The notes under the pieces were generated by a model that saw only the letters and a program-made list of their open reading frames with translations, ran no database searches and was not told where the DNA came from. Below, piece by piece: positions 1-18,030 of a stretch of DNA of 64,000 nt. The stretch's first letter is position 1. Each line of letters starts with the position of its first letter. The position numbers and the translations under genes were made by a program. The stretch covers positions 558,001 through 622,000 of the forward strand of contig JACZZP010000014.1 of assembly GCA_015183035.1 (NCBI GenBank). Reading direction: 5' to 3'. Source of the stretch: Meloidogyne chitwoodi. Lineage: Eukaryota; Nematoda; Chromadorea; Rhabditida; Meloidogynidae.

Positions 1-3000
1 TGTGCTCTTTCTTCAACTTCCTTTTCTTTGTAACAACTTATCATCATAACAAGTTCATCAATAAGTAAATTTTGACGTTGTTTGTACTCATCAATGTCTG
101 CTTGGAGTTGGCTATTTTCTAATTCAAGTCTTTGAAAATAATATATAATTTTAATCTAAATTTTTTTTAAATAATACTGCAGATTCTGAGAATTAGATTG
201 TATTTCTTTATTTAGAAAGAATGCTTGACGTTCCAATGCCCTAACTAAGGAAACAAGTTCGCGAAGATCACTCTGTAAATAAAAATAATTTAAAACAAAC
301 GAAAACATTATTAACCTGCATTTTTTGAATTGAGATACGAACACTTTGTTTTGGTTTTTTTAGTAGTTCAAACCACATTCTTCTCCTATGTTCCTCCGAT
401 TGAGTTTTTCGAGGATCGATGAACATTATTAAATTTTGAAGAATGTCAATGCACATCTAAAATAGGCTAAATACCAAAAAGGACGTAAAATCGAAGCAAT
501 ACAATTTATTAATATATTTATACATTCTAATTGTTAGAATAAAAATAAATAAACCTGATATTGTTCAGAATTTGTACAAACTTCTAGAATATTATGCTTC
601 AATGTGAATGTATCAACTTCTTCACAATGGTGCTCACCCAAACTGCCACGTTCCTTAACTGGATTGGCCTAAAAGAATTATTTATAATTAATAAAATAAT
701 TCAATACAGATGGAATTGTAATTTCTAAATCCTCCAATTCTTCAGTGCCAAGCATATCAGAGAAACAACAAAAGAAAAGTTGACAACTACACCTAGTAGC
801 TACACGTTGCAATTGAATAGATGAAGAAGAATCAATTGAAATAGTGCTATTATCTGAAATAATATTTTTTAAATTTATTTTATTAAACAAGTTTTGAATA
901 AATATTAATATATGGAAAAATATAATTATTAACCTACAACAACGCCCCCAACTGCTTCACCAGTTGTTGAAAAATCATCCACTTTGTTTTGTTGATGATC
1001 CGTGGGCATTTGCTTCTCTTCAATTATGTCACGATTAATCCAACGAAATTCAGTCGGTTTAAGGTTGCAACCATTTTGGGCAATAAATAGAGGAGCAAAA
1101 TACTTAAAATAATTTTATAAAACAAAGATATTCAATAAAAAAAATAACCTGCATCCCAGAAAGTGTCGTAGTCCAAGATTTCTTCAAAAGTAATTGCTTT
1201 CTTCTCCAAACAGGCACATGTAACCGTTGTGAGACAGAAGCACGTGCTGCCGTCACAAGCATAAAACCACCAACCTTTTCAGAACTTTTTAAAACCAATT
1301 GACTATTTAATAGATCGACTGTTAAATAATTTGTGATTAAAAATAAAATAAAAAATACTTTGCCAATTTATCAAGATGACATCTTCCATATTGCATAAAG
1401 CAACGCCATTGAGTGAATCCGTTGGATTTTGAGCAATCTTATAAAAAATAATTTTTAACATTTTTGAAGAACAGTTAAAAGAAAAAATTAAAAAATAAAA
1501 ACCTCCTCACTATACGCAACCAAATTAGTTTCAGCTTCATCTACTAATCTCCAAAGCATTTCACGATCGTCAATCAAATTTCCTAACTCTCCGTACTGTT
1601 CACCATTTTCATGACGTGGACTTCCAGAGTTGGCGGCAATTCCCCTTTTGACAGAAAGATTCCGAAAAGCTCGTTGTGAAGATGTGCTATTGGAATTTAA
1701 ACGATTCATTGTTGGAACAATTGAAGATGAAGAAGTTGTTGCAGCAGCTTCATCACCAAACTGAAAAATATATATATGTATATACGTGTTAAATTTCCCA
1801 TTGATCCCAAAAGAAAATATAAATAATTTTTTTATTAAATTTTACATTAAACATTTTTAGCGCTTCATTAGTCAGAATTTTTCGTAGCATATGAGCTTTT
1901 TGTACTCCTTCTGCAATGACTAGACAAATATCACGGTTATCAATTGTCCATGATGCTTTTAAATCTGTAATTGTTAAACGATGAACTGCTGTTCCTAATC
2001 CAGATGATTGACTAGATTCATCACTATTAGGATTTGATGAATATTCAGTGCCATATTGAAAAGAATTTTTCTTTATAAATTTTCACACGTTTAAAAGATA
2101 TAAAAATAAATTTTTACTTTACTCTGCCTAGCCTCACGTATATAAATAAGACGGGAAAGGCCAACAAAGAAAGAAGAATTGCTACTATCTGTTGGAATAT
2201 GTTCATCACGTAGTAAATCCTCATCATTTGGTTTTACTTTATACAAATGAATTTGAGTATTTTCGAGATGAGCAGTTACGTGAGATATTTTCCAATCTAT
2301 TCGTGATCTTCTAAATATATGATCCTAGAAAGACGAAATAAAACAAATTAATTTCAAAAATTGAACTTTTTAACAAACGAAAGTTCTCTGATAGTTAAAG
2401 TGATATTATTTGAAATTTTTCAAGAAAGGGAAATAAAAAAAGTAAAAATTAGTTAATATTAAAATAATAAACTAATAAAATATACATTAGAATGATGTTG
2501 ATGTATTTGTAATTGTGCAGAAAAGGTAAATTTAAGATTATCACTAATCACCCTGAAGCCATGTGAGGATGAGAAAGACATCCAATATGAGATTGAAAAT
2601 CTTTGTAGCGTTGAACCAAGATTCATATTCCTAGATTATATAAGAAAAGTAAATTTGTATAGTTAAAAATAAACCTAAAATGCCTGCTCAATTGATATCG
2701 TTTTATTGCTTGAGCTGAAAAAATTGGTCCACGCTTGATTGGTCTATTTACAGTCATAAGTGTTTTCTAAAATTTTAAAATTAGAAGCTAAAATTGTTTA
2801 AAGAAAATAATATACAATAAGAAAATCGAGACATTTAAATGTATTGGCATAAAGCTGAATTTGCGGGAATTGTTTTTTAACACAATTTTCATCACGTGTA
2901 CTAATTTCAAATCGAACATTTACATCAACACAAGAAGAACGAAAAGCTCTATATGAGTCATGTCCCTTAAAAATCATTTATTTTTATAATAAAAAAATAA

Positions 3001-5882
3001 ATCAACAATATTAATTGAATATTCAGGCAATTTATCAGGAGCACAAGGCTGTACTGAATGATGGTCATGTTGATCGCCAATACAAATCCAATCTAAGCTA
3101 ATAGTGCAACTCATACGGGGAAGATGCAATAGCCTAAACAAAACTTTATTATGGCAAAACGATTAAGTTATAATTGACTCAAGCTTAAAAAATAAAAAAT
3201 CCTTAATTTGCTAAAAAATTCTCCCTCAAAAAAACCTTCTATCGTCATATTTGCTGGCAGTCCGAATATAAGCATCAACATCAGAACGAATATTGAATTC
3301 ACCTATTTTATTAACTTATACAACATTAAAATAGATCCAAATTATAACCAGTAAGCCAATCAAACTCAAAATCCTCCCAGACAATTTCCACCAACTCTGT
3401 ATCATTATAAGGATCAGTAGAAGCAAGCATTGATGTTTGTAGTCTAGTACAAGACATAGCAAAACGACCATGTAAAAGCAATCTAAGCTTATCCCAAAAA
3501 GGAAGAGGTTCTGACGGATCTTTGGAAGGCGCATTTATGAGATTCCAACATTGACTGGCCATTGAAAGGCAAGGCTCCCAACAAGGACCATAAGTGACTT
3601 TTAGATCATAAATTTCTTAAAATAATTAATTAAAAATATCAAATTATATTTTAACCGCATTTGAGATCATAGAAAAATTTGAGTGGACACATATTTCTTT
3701 CAATAATAAATTTGCCCCAAGGTTCTGGAGTATCAATGAAATTATGACGAATAGATCGGTTTTCTAAAATTAAATAACGTTATTAAAAAATAAAAAACAT
3801 TAATATACCCATAATTTGTTCAGCTCCAACAAGTGTACCCCAAAAATGAGCTTTTTGTAAGTGCATATAGGGGAGAGGATAATCACGAAAATTCATTCGA
3901 CTTTCGACTGCTTCTAACTCAACAACACGCGCCCAAAGAGTTGAAAATTGAGGATCGTTAGTAGAAAAATTTCTACAAATAAATTTCTCCAAAAATTAAT
4001 ATGAAAAAACTAACGATTCTGAATTAAAAAGATGAATACAATCCAAAACATTTTCTCTTCCATGTAAAGTTATATCAACAAAAGCCCTCAATTCCAATTC
4101 ATCAATTTGCCAATGAAAAAGACAACGATCTTGTTGTTGTTGGCGAACTTTTTGAATTCGTTCCATATAAAGCTGTCCATCCTTTTTTATTAAAGATTGA
4201 TATAAGGCTTCAATTTTACTGACTAAAATTTAATAAAATTTGAACAGACTTAAGAGTTAAGGGGGAAAATATATGATTGTAGATTTTCCAAAAAATTTAT
4301 GAAGAATTTAACGTTAATGTTATTGACAAAAGAGAAAAAAAGTTACTTGGAAAGAAAGGATCTTCTTTTTTAAGTTGAGCAATTTTAGCATCCAAAATTT
4401 GTTTTCTGCGTTCTCTTTCAAAAACTTCATCCATTTGAACTTCATAAATATTTTGTAACTGAATTTCAAATGGATCATCTTCGATACGAAGAGTTATAAT
4501 CTATTTTTGAATGTTATTAAATTAATTTATTAAAACCTTAAATCGAATCCTAATATCAGCAGGCAATGGAGATTCTTTTGTAAATTGGCATTTTTTTATT
4601 CCGTGGACTTGTTTGACCCATTTAATACAATTAATCAACTTTTAAATTTTTTTAAAGTTTAAAATATTTAAATCTTTAACAAACCTCTTCAAATGAAACA
4701 GCAAAATTATAACCATAAGGGAACACAATTTGTACTTGTTCTGCACTCCAAGACCATAATCGATTTGTTTCTAATTGTAATTGAGTAAATCCACTTCGAA
4801 GCAATTTTATAAAAATATCTTCTTTCACACATTCTAATTTTGGTGACTGAAAGTTAAAAAAATAACAAATGACACATGTTTTTCAATTATTTTATTTTAC
4901 CTCAAAATCCATAATTATATGACCATCAATTTCTATTAAAAGATTTGGAGCAGAAAAATTAGCAAAACAGGGAGCTGTACGCTCAAAATAGAATGAAGGC
5001 AAAATTAAACGGAGCCTTAAAATTTATTATTTAATAAAAATATTTAATTAATTCTCTCACAAATGATTTTGTGGTAAGCGAAAAGCCAATGAAAAGGAAT
5101 GCTCAGTTTGAATCTCAAAAAGAAAAGTTAAAGAGGATGACGGTTCAGTATTATTGGCAGTCGAAAATGATTTAAATAAATTTGAAAATCTTGATAGTTT
5201 AGAATTTAAGGCTCTAAAAATTTAACAAATTTTAATTAATTTTAATTTTAAATAACCTTATTGAATCATAAAGTTTTAAATGTAAAACAGGAGACCAAGT
5301 AAAATCAAAAGAATTTCCAAAACGTATAATGAATTTAAAATTACTTTCTGAATGATTAAAGCTGATATTGAGTGATTCAAAACAGCCATTCTAAAATAAA
5401 TAATTTTGATGTTTTGAGATTTTTTTCTCAAACTAAAAATTTTTAATTGAAAGAAAGAAAAATAATTAAAAAAATGTACTTACACATTCAGATGAATCAT
5501 CATAATTGTTTTGTATTCCACCATCCTTAACTTTATCCATATTCAGTTCACTAATTCGAAAAATTCCCACAAAAGCATTTAAATTTAAAGTTGGCCACTT
5601 CCATGGCCTCCAGTCTAAAATTCTGTCAATAAGGAAATTCTGCCATTCAAGACAAAGTCCATTATGGGAAATTAATTTGATTTGACCAATACTAAACCAT
5701 CCAATACCGCTCACCCTAGCATAACGACAATTAAAAAAACTTCTCAATAACCAAGCAAATAAAGTACTGGGATATCTAAAAATAAAGAAATTTAATAATT
5801 AAAAATGTTTTTTTAACTTTAACCTAAATAATTGTATAGCAATTAAAATCAAAACAAACAAAAGTGTTAAATAGAATTGCAT
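1..5882 (-). CDS. BLTP2: BLTP2/Hobbit (KIAA0100, FMP27 family) bridge-like lipid transfer protein, partial
   Basis: Large multi-exon gene whose N-terminal part is here; the 3' end lies beyond base 1. The start at 5882 gives [19 protein letters not shown], an N-terminal membrane anchor typical of this family, followed by a stretch (about 5747-5500) resembling the chorein-like start of bridge proteins ([18 protein letters not shown]). The diagnostic block is at about 3562-3330: [14 protein letters not shown] then [20 protein letters not shown], which matches the GFWDK region of FMP27/KIAA0100. The family forms long hydrophobic grooves that move phospholipid at contacts between the ER and the plasma membrane. 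More than twenty exons are separated by 40-80 base introns. The most 3' exons (1-450) read as charged coiled coil. The Apt1-like C-terminus is not visible. Family assignment is firm; exact exon ends are not. Confidence 0.85.
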
Positions 5883-6082
5883 TCTCTTTGCGATAAAATA
5901 TTTTTAAAAATATTATAAAATTATTTATATCTAAAAAATAATTATAGAAAAACCACAATAACTAAAAATAAATTGTTTTTCTAAAAAAAATATTTATCAG
6001 TTTTAATAAATTTTATTTTTATTAAAATTTATATAAAATCCAGAATTGCTTAAAATTAAATTTTTTCTTAAAATTTTTCCCT

Positions 6083-7315
6083 TCATGACTGACTAAAATC
6101 TTTGAATGGTAAATTAATAGGTAATTTATATTCTCTGACTGGTGAAGAAGGCTTTGGTTGTTTACGTATTGCAGGGTCAACTTTCCATCCTAAAAATAAA
6201 TAAAAAAATGTAATTTTTTAAAATGTTTCTACCTTCTGGAAGTAATCCATATCCAGACAGTTGTTGTTGTTGTGTATTATTAGAATATCCACTTGTTGTC
6301 AAAGAAGTTGGAGTAGTCCCCATTCCATATCGAGCAGAAGAAAGAACAACAAGTTGTCGGTTCTGATGCTGTTGTGTTGGTGGAAGATAAATTCCAGAAC
6401 TGTTTGGAATATTAAATGAATTAGCCGGAACGCTAGCTGATGCTAATGGAGATGGTTGATGATAGCCGCCAAAAGAAGGGGTTGATCGACTAAAGTAATT
6501 GAAATAATAGAAATTATCAAATTATTATTTTGGATTCTTAAGGATTGCTTTGCTTCATAAAAGTTTTAAACACTAAAATTTCAGGCCTATATTTTGTCAA
6601 AAACATTTTTTAATAATTTAAGAAAACCTTGAAATAACAGCTTTTTGAGGTAAAATTGGATTTGAAAAGCCAGTACTTCTACTTTCCTCAATCACTACCT
6701 TACATATTAAAAATGAACAAATTTATTTTATTGTTAGATTAAAAAAATAAAAACCTCAAAAGCTTTTTTTAAAAAGGAAGGGTCTTTCTGTGCCATTGTC
6801 ATAAAAACAAGAACAAATTGAGGCAACGTAACATCATTTAATGCACTAAAATTTAACAAAACTATTTTTAAAAAATATTTTAATTTTTTTTAAATGACTT
6901 TTCCAATTGGGTGTCCAAATCAACAGTTGGAAGTTCTGATGGTTTAGCAACAGATTTCCTTGATGCTAATGCTCCATTAAGTTTATTCAAATTTTCGAAC
7001 ACTGTACGTTCCCAATTGCGAAACTGATCAACATACACAATAAATTCTTCATGTTCTGATAAAGCAGCATGTTCTTCTTTAAAAATATGAATTAAAAATT
7101 AAAAAAGAATTTAATTTAATCCATTATGAATGTTATATTCTTCGTTTTTTAAAAAATATTCAACAAAGATTAATTGTAGGATTAACTCAATTCGTCAGAC
7201 TTTTAATAATAAATATAATTAAAAAGCAAAAACCTTTCCATTTATCAAAAGCATCTTTCCTGACTTTGTACTCATTTTCTAAATATTGAATTGCTTTCTG
7301 AATTTCATCGGCCAT
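6083..7315 (-). CDS. Unrecognised protein: N-terminal coiled coil, low-complexity C-terminus
   Basis: The start at 7315 gives MADEIQKAIQYLENEYKVRK and the stop at 6083-6085 follows LPFKDFSQS. The first ~110 residues are charged and helical (RKDAFDKWKEEHAALSEHEEF, then VDQFRNWERTVFENLNKL), which looks like a coiled coil. A central segment (about 6870-6760) reads ALNDVTLPQFVLVFMTMAQKDPSFLKKAFE. The rest is rich in Ser, Pro, Gln and Tyr (with a GYGLLPEGWKVDP motif near the end), so probably disordered. There is no membrane segment or signal peptide. I do not recognise the family. The gene sits about 200 bases upstream of the BLTP2 start on the same strand and about 265 bases downstream of the H2A stop, so these minus-strand genes are tightly packed and could be co-transcribed. 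Confidence 0.6.
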
Positions 7316-7580
7316 CAGAATAAAATTTAATATTTTAATATTTAAAGTTAAAATATTAAAAGGTTAACTTCCATTAAAAACATTATTCAAAATTAAAAGA
7401 TAAAACTTTTATATCCGAAATAAAACCAGGTAAATTATAGAACAAAATGTTCAAACCGTAAAATATGTAAAAGTTGAAAAGTAACTGGAAATCAAAAGAT
7501 GACAAATAATTTAACAAAGAATTAAAATCCCCAAAACTTTTTCTTTAAAATGTCATAAGCCTTCTATCAAATTCAGAATT

Positions 7581-8122
<542 letters not shown>

Positions 8123-8574
8123 TTAAATATAATTTTTAGAGAAAGGTAATTAAATCTAAAATTTAATGAAATAATTAGGTAAGAAAAATAATTTTAAGAA
8201 TAATTAATGACGAAAACAAAATATTATAAAATATTTGTATAAGAAGTCAAAATATAGAGTTTACAGGATAATGTGGCAAGCAATACTTACTTTAGGACTT
8301 AAAGGATTTCAACTTTTCAGGATCTTGTTACGAGTTTTCTATTTCTTTTATTTCACTATTTTCATCAACTTTTATAACACTATCTGTGAACAGACGTTTC
8401 AGTCTTCCATTCATTCCTGCCATTTCAGCACACCAAAAAATATCTAAACTAATTTCTACTGTATGTATATAATGTAAAATTAGTTTTCCTATTTTAAATA
8501 TCTATCTAATTATATAATTGATAATGTTTATCTATTTGTTTGTTTGTGTATCTGTCCTTTTATTGACAAAAGAT
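8123..8574. other. Intergenic region upstream of H2A
   Basis: About 450 AT-rich bases between the H2A start and the repeat copy. Short open frames are present but show no similarity I recognise. It must hold the H2A promoter; I see no clear paired histone-type elements. Confidence 0.4.
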
Positions 8575-8978
8575 TGGGGAAAGTGAAAATGGGGGTTTTT
8601 ATAGTAGTTTTTGACATTTGGATACTATATAAACTATTTATTTTCCCCTATTCTTTGGTGGTGGTTACGCTGCGGTGGTGGCTTCGGATACGCTGCGTGG
8701 TTTTATGGTGGTAAGGGAGGTCAGAGATGGTGGGTGGGCGACCTCTTATATTATTTCTTTTTATATCTTCGTTAGTGTTAGTTCTTTGAGCTAAGCTGTT
8801 GTTGTTTTTCTGCAATGTCTGTGTTTTGGTTAAGAATGTTTGGACCAATTATTTTGTTACATAAGTTCGTTTATGTTTATTCACGTTCTTGTTTTGTTAT
8901 TTGGAAATGTTTATTTTGTAGTATTTATGACTTTATTGATCAGGTTATTTCAGTTTTTTGTGTTTATTTTTTTTTTTG
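8575..8978 (-). repeat. Dispersed ~400-bp repeat, copy A (inverted relative to copy at 38.7 kb)
   Basis: Nearly identical, in opposite orientation, to 38694-39093. Both carry the same 66-residue open frame (here 8848-8648, MVQTFLTKTQTLQKNN..., rich in Asn, Thr, Arg and His); copy B differs at one visible residue (Gln to His). Similarity stops sharply at both ends in A/T or (CAAA)n sequence. The GC-richer core at about 8655-8745 contains ACGCTGCG/CGCAGCG motifs and a TATATAAAC box lies at 8628. Such closeness over non-coding flanks points to a recently mobile or recently duplicated element rather than a conserved gene. Just beyond copy A, 8978-9019 holds a small GCTAGCG/CGCTAG inverted repeat that is absent from copy B. 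Confidence 0.75.
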
Positions 8979-9069
8979 CTAGCGTAGAAGGGCGCCCGAA
9001 GGGATACCAACTTCGCTAGTTAATTTAAATAAAATTAAAAAAATAATAATTTTAAATAATTAAAAAATA

Positions 9070-11200
9070 TCATTCAAAAAGAGGTCTCTGTATTATTAAA
9101 TTTTCATCTAAACTTCTTGTTATACTATTCTGTGACAGTTCTGTTTGCATAAAAAAGTTGTTACGTACATAAGTTGTAAAAGAATTCATTGACGGGGTTC
9201 GAAATGTTCTGGTTCCTTTTAAACCAATTTGATGAATAGTACTTAATGCTTGTATCATCTGAATTTAAAATTAAGATTAGAGGTATCTAATTAAATTTAC
9301 CCTTTCTCGTTCTGTACTTATAGAAGATGAAGTAGACAATTTTTTATTATTAATTATTATTGGGTTTAAAATATTATTTTTTATTGAATTTGAATCTAAT
9401 TTTATAATTTCTTGAGAAGAATTTTCTTTTTTTGATTTTATTATTTTTGTCTGAGTATTTGATACCATAGCTAATTTAGTGAGAATATCTAATTCATCAA
9501 GAACTTCTCTAAGCCTTTCTGGTGATGCCTAAAAATAAATAAATTATTAATTAAATTTTATTAATTAATTTTTACATTAAATTGATTTGAAACAAGAGTA
9601 ACTAATTCTTTTATTGAAATATATCTACCACTAAAACAAATACAAACATCTTCACTTCCATTAAAATTTCTTCCTAAATAATGAATACGACGAAGATGTT
9701 CACCTAGAGCACTTTTAAAAAATAAAATTTATTTAAATTTAAAATAAATTTTACCCAAACATAGTAGACATAATTGCTATTCCAGAACTAAGATAAATAC
9801 TGATAAATATAGTTTCAATTAGATTCTTAGGTTTTGGGCAAATATCACCAAATCCAATTGTTGTTATACTTATGAAACTAATTAATTTTTATATAATTAA
9901 TTTAATTTAATTAAAAAAATAATTAATTTATCTTTTACCTAAAATAAATAGCTCTAAGTAATGGCATATTATCAAAAATAAAATGAAATAAAAGACCACC
10001 AATTAATGAATGTAAAACAATTAAAAAAGTAATAACAATAATTGGTAATTGTTGTTCAATTTCTTGAACATTCCTTTATTTTATTTTTTAAAAATATTTA
10101 AATTAATTAATAAAAAAATACTCAAAAATATTTTCTTCATTATTTTTTTCTTCTTTTCTTTTTTTCCAATTTTTAAATGAAATTAAACAAATCCAATATA
10201 ATTCAGTTATTAATTGTCCAAATTGTGATAATGTTATAAAAGCTAATGGAATTCCAAAAATACAATAAAAAACACAAAAAAGTCTTCCAATTGGAGTTTT
10301 TGGAGCAATATTTCCATAACCTTTTTTTAAAAAATAATTTTTAATTAATTAATTTAAATAAAAACCAATTGTAGTAATTGTTGTAAAAGAAAAAAGAAAA
10401 ACTTCATAAAAAGGTCTTTCACCTATATTTACATCAATTTGAATAAAAATAAAAGATCCAAAAATAATATGTAATAACATAAATAAAAATATACCAAAAT
10501 GTGGTGCAGAAGATATTATTATCTTTTTTTTAATATTAAATTAAATTAAAAATAAAATAAAAAAACTTCTTTTCCAATATCATCTTCTGAACATTGATAA
10601 TCCAACATAAACTTTGCTTTCCATAAAGAATATGGAGATATTGATGACCATCTTTTCTTCTCTTTTTTTAATATTCTTTCAGGACACAGATTATAATTTG
10701 GTAATTTATAATCATTTTCTTTAGGCTAAAATATTAATAAATATTAAATTGAAATTGAGAGATTTTTTTAAATTTTTTAGATCTTTTTACCTAAAATACA
10801 TTAATAATTTAACCAGTCATTATTTTTAAAATAAGGAGAGAATAATTTCCTCAAAGTTTAAATTATTAAATATTTTTTATCTTTTTTTTTAAATCTAAAT
10901 AAAACCCAAATTTATTTTAATTTTTCATACATAATAAAAACAGCAATCATTATTATATTCTTCTTTTATATTATTATTAAATTCATTATTATTATTTTCT
11001 TGGCATTCTTCATCATCAACAAAGTTTAATTGTTGCCTTGCTTGTTCAGAAGAGATCAATTTTACTGCCCCATTATAATTATTATTTATTTCATTATTAT
11101 TATTAATTAATAGAGAAGATAATAATAATAATTTCTTTTTCTTTTTTGTATTGACAGTTGTGGTTGTTGTAGTAGTATTTAATTCTTCTTCTTTTATCAT
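9070..11200 (-). CDS. Two-pore-domain potassium channel (TWK/KCNK family)
   Basis: Two selectivity filters are visible in order: TTITTIGYGNI (about 10390-10310) and ISITTIGFGDI (about 9880-9840), each flanked by hydrophobic segments (IFLFMLLHIIFGSFIF before the first; PIIVITFLIVLHSLIGGLLF between). This is the M1-P1-M2-M3-P2-M4 plan of K2P leak channels, which set resting potential in neurons and muscle of nematodes. The C-terminal cytoplasmic tail runs to the stop at 9070 (ENLIIQRPLFE). The exon joint at 9301/9258 is in frame (STERER then MIQALS). An upstream exon at 11200-10930 (MIKEEELNTTTTTTT..., Asn/Lys-rich) is a plausible but unproven N-terminus; the first secure exon is at about 10730 (PKENDYKLPNY). 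The exact twk ortholog cannot be told. Confidence 0.88.
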
Positions 11201-11901
11201 ATTTCCCCATTAAATAAATGATTAATTGTTGACTTTGGTGGTAATATAACATTTTATTCTTTCTGATGAGCGCAATCTTCTCTCCCCCTTCAAATTATTT
11301 TCTTCAAAGAGAAACAATTAAAAAAAATTACAGCCAACAAAAAAGGTAAGAAGAATCAATGTCCGTCCCTCCTCTTCGGTAAAGAAGAAGGAAAGGAACA
11401 TAAAAGACAAAAAATTAATTAAGGTGAATGAAAAGATAAAAATCAATTTTTTATTTTTTTAAATCTTATCCCCTTTTTTAACAATTTTCCAAATTTTCTT
11501 AAAAAATAAAAATTGTTGTGAACATTTTAATTTTTTATACATACATCCAAATAATATATAAATCCATATAAAATAAAAAAACAAAAAAATGTGCAGCATT
11601 AATGGACAAATGTATGTATTTTTTGAAATTAATTTTGAACGAATCACTCTCTCATAAATAAATATTTAAATATCCCAGAAATAAATGAAAGTTGAAGCAG
11701 TAAATAAAATAAATATATTTTAAAAAATAATCCTTCTCAAAAACAAAAAATTATTCAAAATGAGCATAATATAATAATAAAATAAATTTTTTAAAAATTT
11801 CCAAGAATCAGAAAAAAAAAACTTTCTAATTTTCTCTTTTTTTAATGCTCATTATTATATAGAACCAAAAAAAATTACGCAAAAGCTCGAATATTTCATA
11901 A
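11201..11901. other. Intergenic region between K2P channel and MSP-domain gene
   Basis: About 700 bases, A/T-rich with short purine-rich patches (11340-11400). Both neighbours are on the minus strand, so this contains the channel's upstream region and the 3' flank of the next gene. I see no coding exon or structured RNA. Confidence 0.4.
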
Positions 11902-13550
11902 TCAATTCTTTTGCTCAAATTCCTCATCATTATCAACAACTTGCTGTTCATATTTAGCAATCAATTCAGCAATATCACGTTTCAAAGCAATCGTCATCTT
12001 CTTTGGCATTTTGTCAAGAACACTTGCAATATAACGACCTTGAAATTAAATTAATTGAAATTAAAAATATAATTTAAAATAAAAGTCTTGATAAATAACC
12101 ATAATATCCATTTCCACTTTCAACTCCCACATTAAATGACTCCATAAAACTCATAGGATAATAACAAAATTGCGATGGATTATAAAGTGGTTTTTGTTGC
12201 TGTTTAACCACAGTTGTTGACAAATTATTAATTTTGCCATCAATTGAAGTATTTGCAAAAGTCAATTGAGAAGTTTGTTGATTATTACGAGGAAGAGGAG
12301 AAGTCGGCAATTGAGCACTCATCTCTTCTGTACATTCCCCATTAGAAGATCCAAAGACGAGATTTGTTTTCTTTTATAAAAAAATATAAATATATTTAAT
12401 AATCATTTTACCTCAATATCATCATTTTCAATAACCTTTCCATTATTATTATTATTAATAATAGTAGTAGTAATATTCTTTGGAGATTCCTTCAAATCGC
12501 ATTCACTTTTAAGTGAATTGTCTAATTCTTTGTTATCAACTTGAACTTCTTTGTCAATTGCATTAACATCTTCAACAACTTTTGTATCTTTCTCATTCTA
12601 GAAATTAATTGTGAAATTAAATAGAAATATTAAAAAAAGAAAACTTTATTTTCTTTAGTCGTTGCAGATTCTAATCCAACAATCTCATTGATGACAACAT
12701 TATCACGAATAAGAGGAATTAAAGGAATGTTTTTCAAAGTTTCATCTTTGTTTTTATTAATATTATCAGAAGATGATTTAACATTCCCACAATCAGTAAT
12801 AGTCTTAATTTTATCTTTTGCTCCATTCTGCACATGAAAATGCTATAAAAAAATAAAAAGAGGATATTTTTTAAAAATACCGCTAAAGCAAATGACTCAT
12901 CCTGATCTACAAGTCCTTGACGATGTTCAAATATTCCACCATTAATTGCTTCGTTAGAGGAAGTAGGTTCCACCAAACGTTTAACACGAACATGTAGCTT
13001 TGCAGTAGTAACAGGAACTTTACTTTTATCAAAACTTTGCCAAAAATCCTCAGCAGTTTTAGGAGATTTATTATCCACAAAAGCAGACTTAAAAGAAAAC
13101 AAATTTATTTTTAAAATAAAAAACCTGAATCATAAAACGATGATTATTTTCTTCAATAACATCCAATGATTTATCAGAATCATCATGTGGCTGAATAATA
13201 ACTTTGATTTGGCCGTGTGGTTTGATAGTCCCAGACGAAGGTCTCACACTATAGAATTTACTAGCTGTGGATTTAACCTGAAAAACATTTTTTTAACATT
13301 CTTAAAATAAAATATATTACCTTAAAATAAATCTCTTCAATGTTCTTATTTTTGATTATGAGCTGAACACCAGTAACGTGACCAAGTTTGTCTTAAAAAT
13401 ATTATCAATTAAATATAAAGTTGAAATTTCTTAAAACTAGACCTCCCATAAAATAACAAAATCCGAAGGGAATAATAACCTCAACAAACTACCTCTAAAC
13501 ACAAGTTCCTCTGCAGGCTCAAAAACAAGTACTGGATGGCCGTATGTCAT
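11902..13550 (-). CDS. VAP-like MSP-domain protein without membrane anchor
   Basis: The N-terminal domain is an MSP/VAP fold. It runs MTYGHPVLVFEPAEELVFRD, then KLGHVTGVQLIIKNKNIEEIYFKVKSTA, then FYSVRPSSGTIKPHGQIKV, then NNHRFMIQSAFV; the last block is the position of the HKFMVQT motif by which VAPs grip FFAT peptides (Lys replaced by Arg here). After the domain come roughly 300 residues of low-complexity Asn/Lys/Asp/Thr-rich sequence. The tail is YGRYIASVLDKMPKKM, then ALKRDIAELIAKYE, which resembles a BESS-type dimerisation motif (inference). No C-terminal transmembrane segment is visible, unlike true VAPs. The start at 13550 is chosen because it aligns with VAP starts; an upstream frame to 13682 is hydrophobic and probably intronic. 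The intron at about 13493-13397 restores FR|DKLGHV. Confidence 0.75.
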
Positions 13551-13922
13551 CCTAATGTTGAAATTGAAGTATTGATTTGTGAAGAAAGAAGGCAATGCTA
13601 AAATAATAATATTAATAATAAAAATGAATTTGTTAGGAAAAGACAAAAAATTACACAATATAAAAGCGATAATTACGATCAATTTTTTGTATTGATCTTT
13701 GCTTCATTATTTAGGTATAAAATTAAAAGAAAAATAATTTTCCAATATCAAAATTATGGAATTCAAATTCAAAGAAAAGTCAAACAATCGTTTACGCAGA
13801 AATCAGAAATGAAAATCAAATCCTCATGTTGTTGGGACAATAAAATATTTCTAATTAATTTAAATTAAAAATAAGGGGGTAGAAAATATGAGTGAATTGT
13901 CAAATATTAATCCTTATTTTCT
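13551..13922. other. Intergenic region between SPT16 and MSP-domain gene
   Basis: About 370 bases of A/T-rich sequence. Contains a possible upstream non-coding exon of the MSP-domain gene (ATG in frame at about 13703, MKQRSIQKIDRNYRFYI) but no in-frame junction to the MSP exon was found. Nothing else is recognisable. Confidence 0.35.

Positions 13923-18030
<4,108 letters not shown>

Noticed and set aside
13437..13682. Upstream hydrophobic N-terminus for the MSP-domain protein
   Set aside because: The added segment is a probable intron; the VAP alignment begins at MTYGHP (13550) and the frame after FRG is intron sequence.
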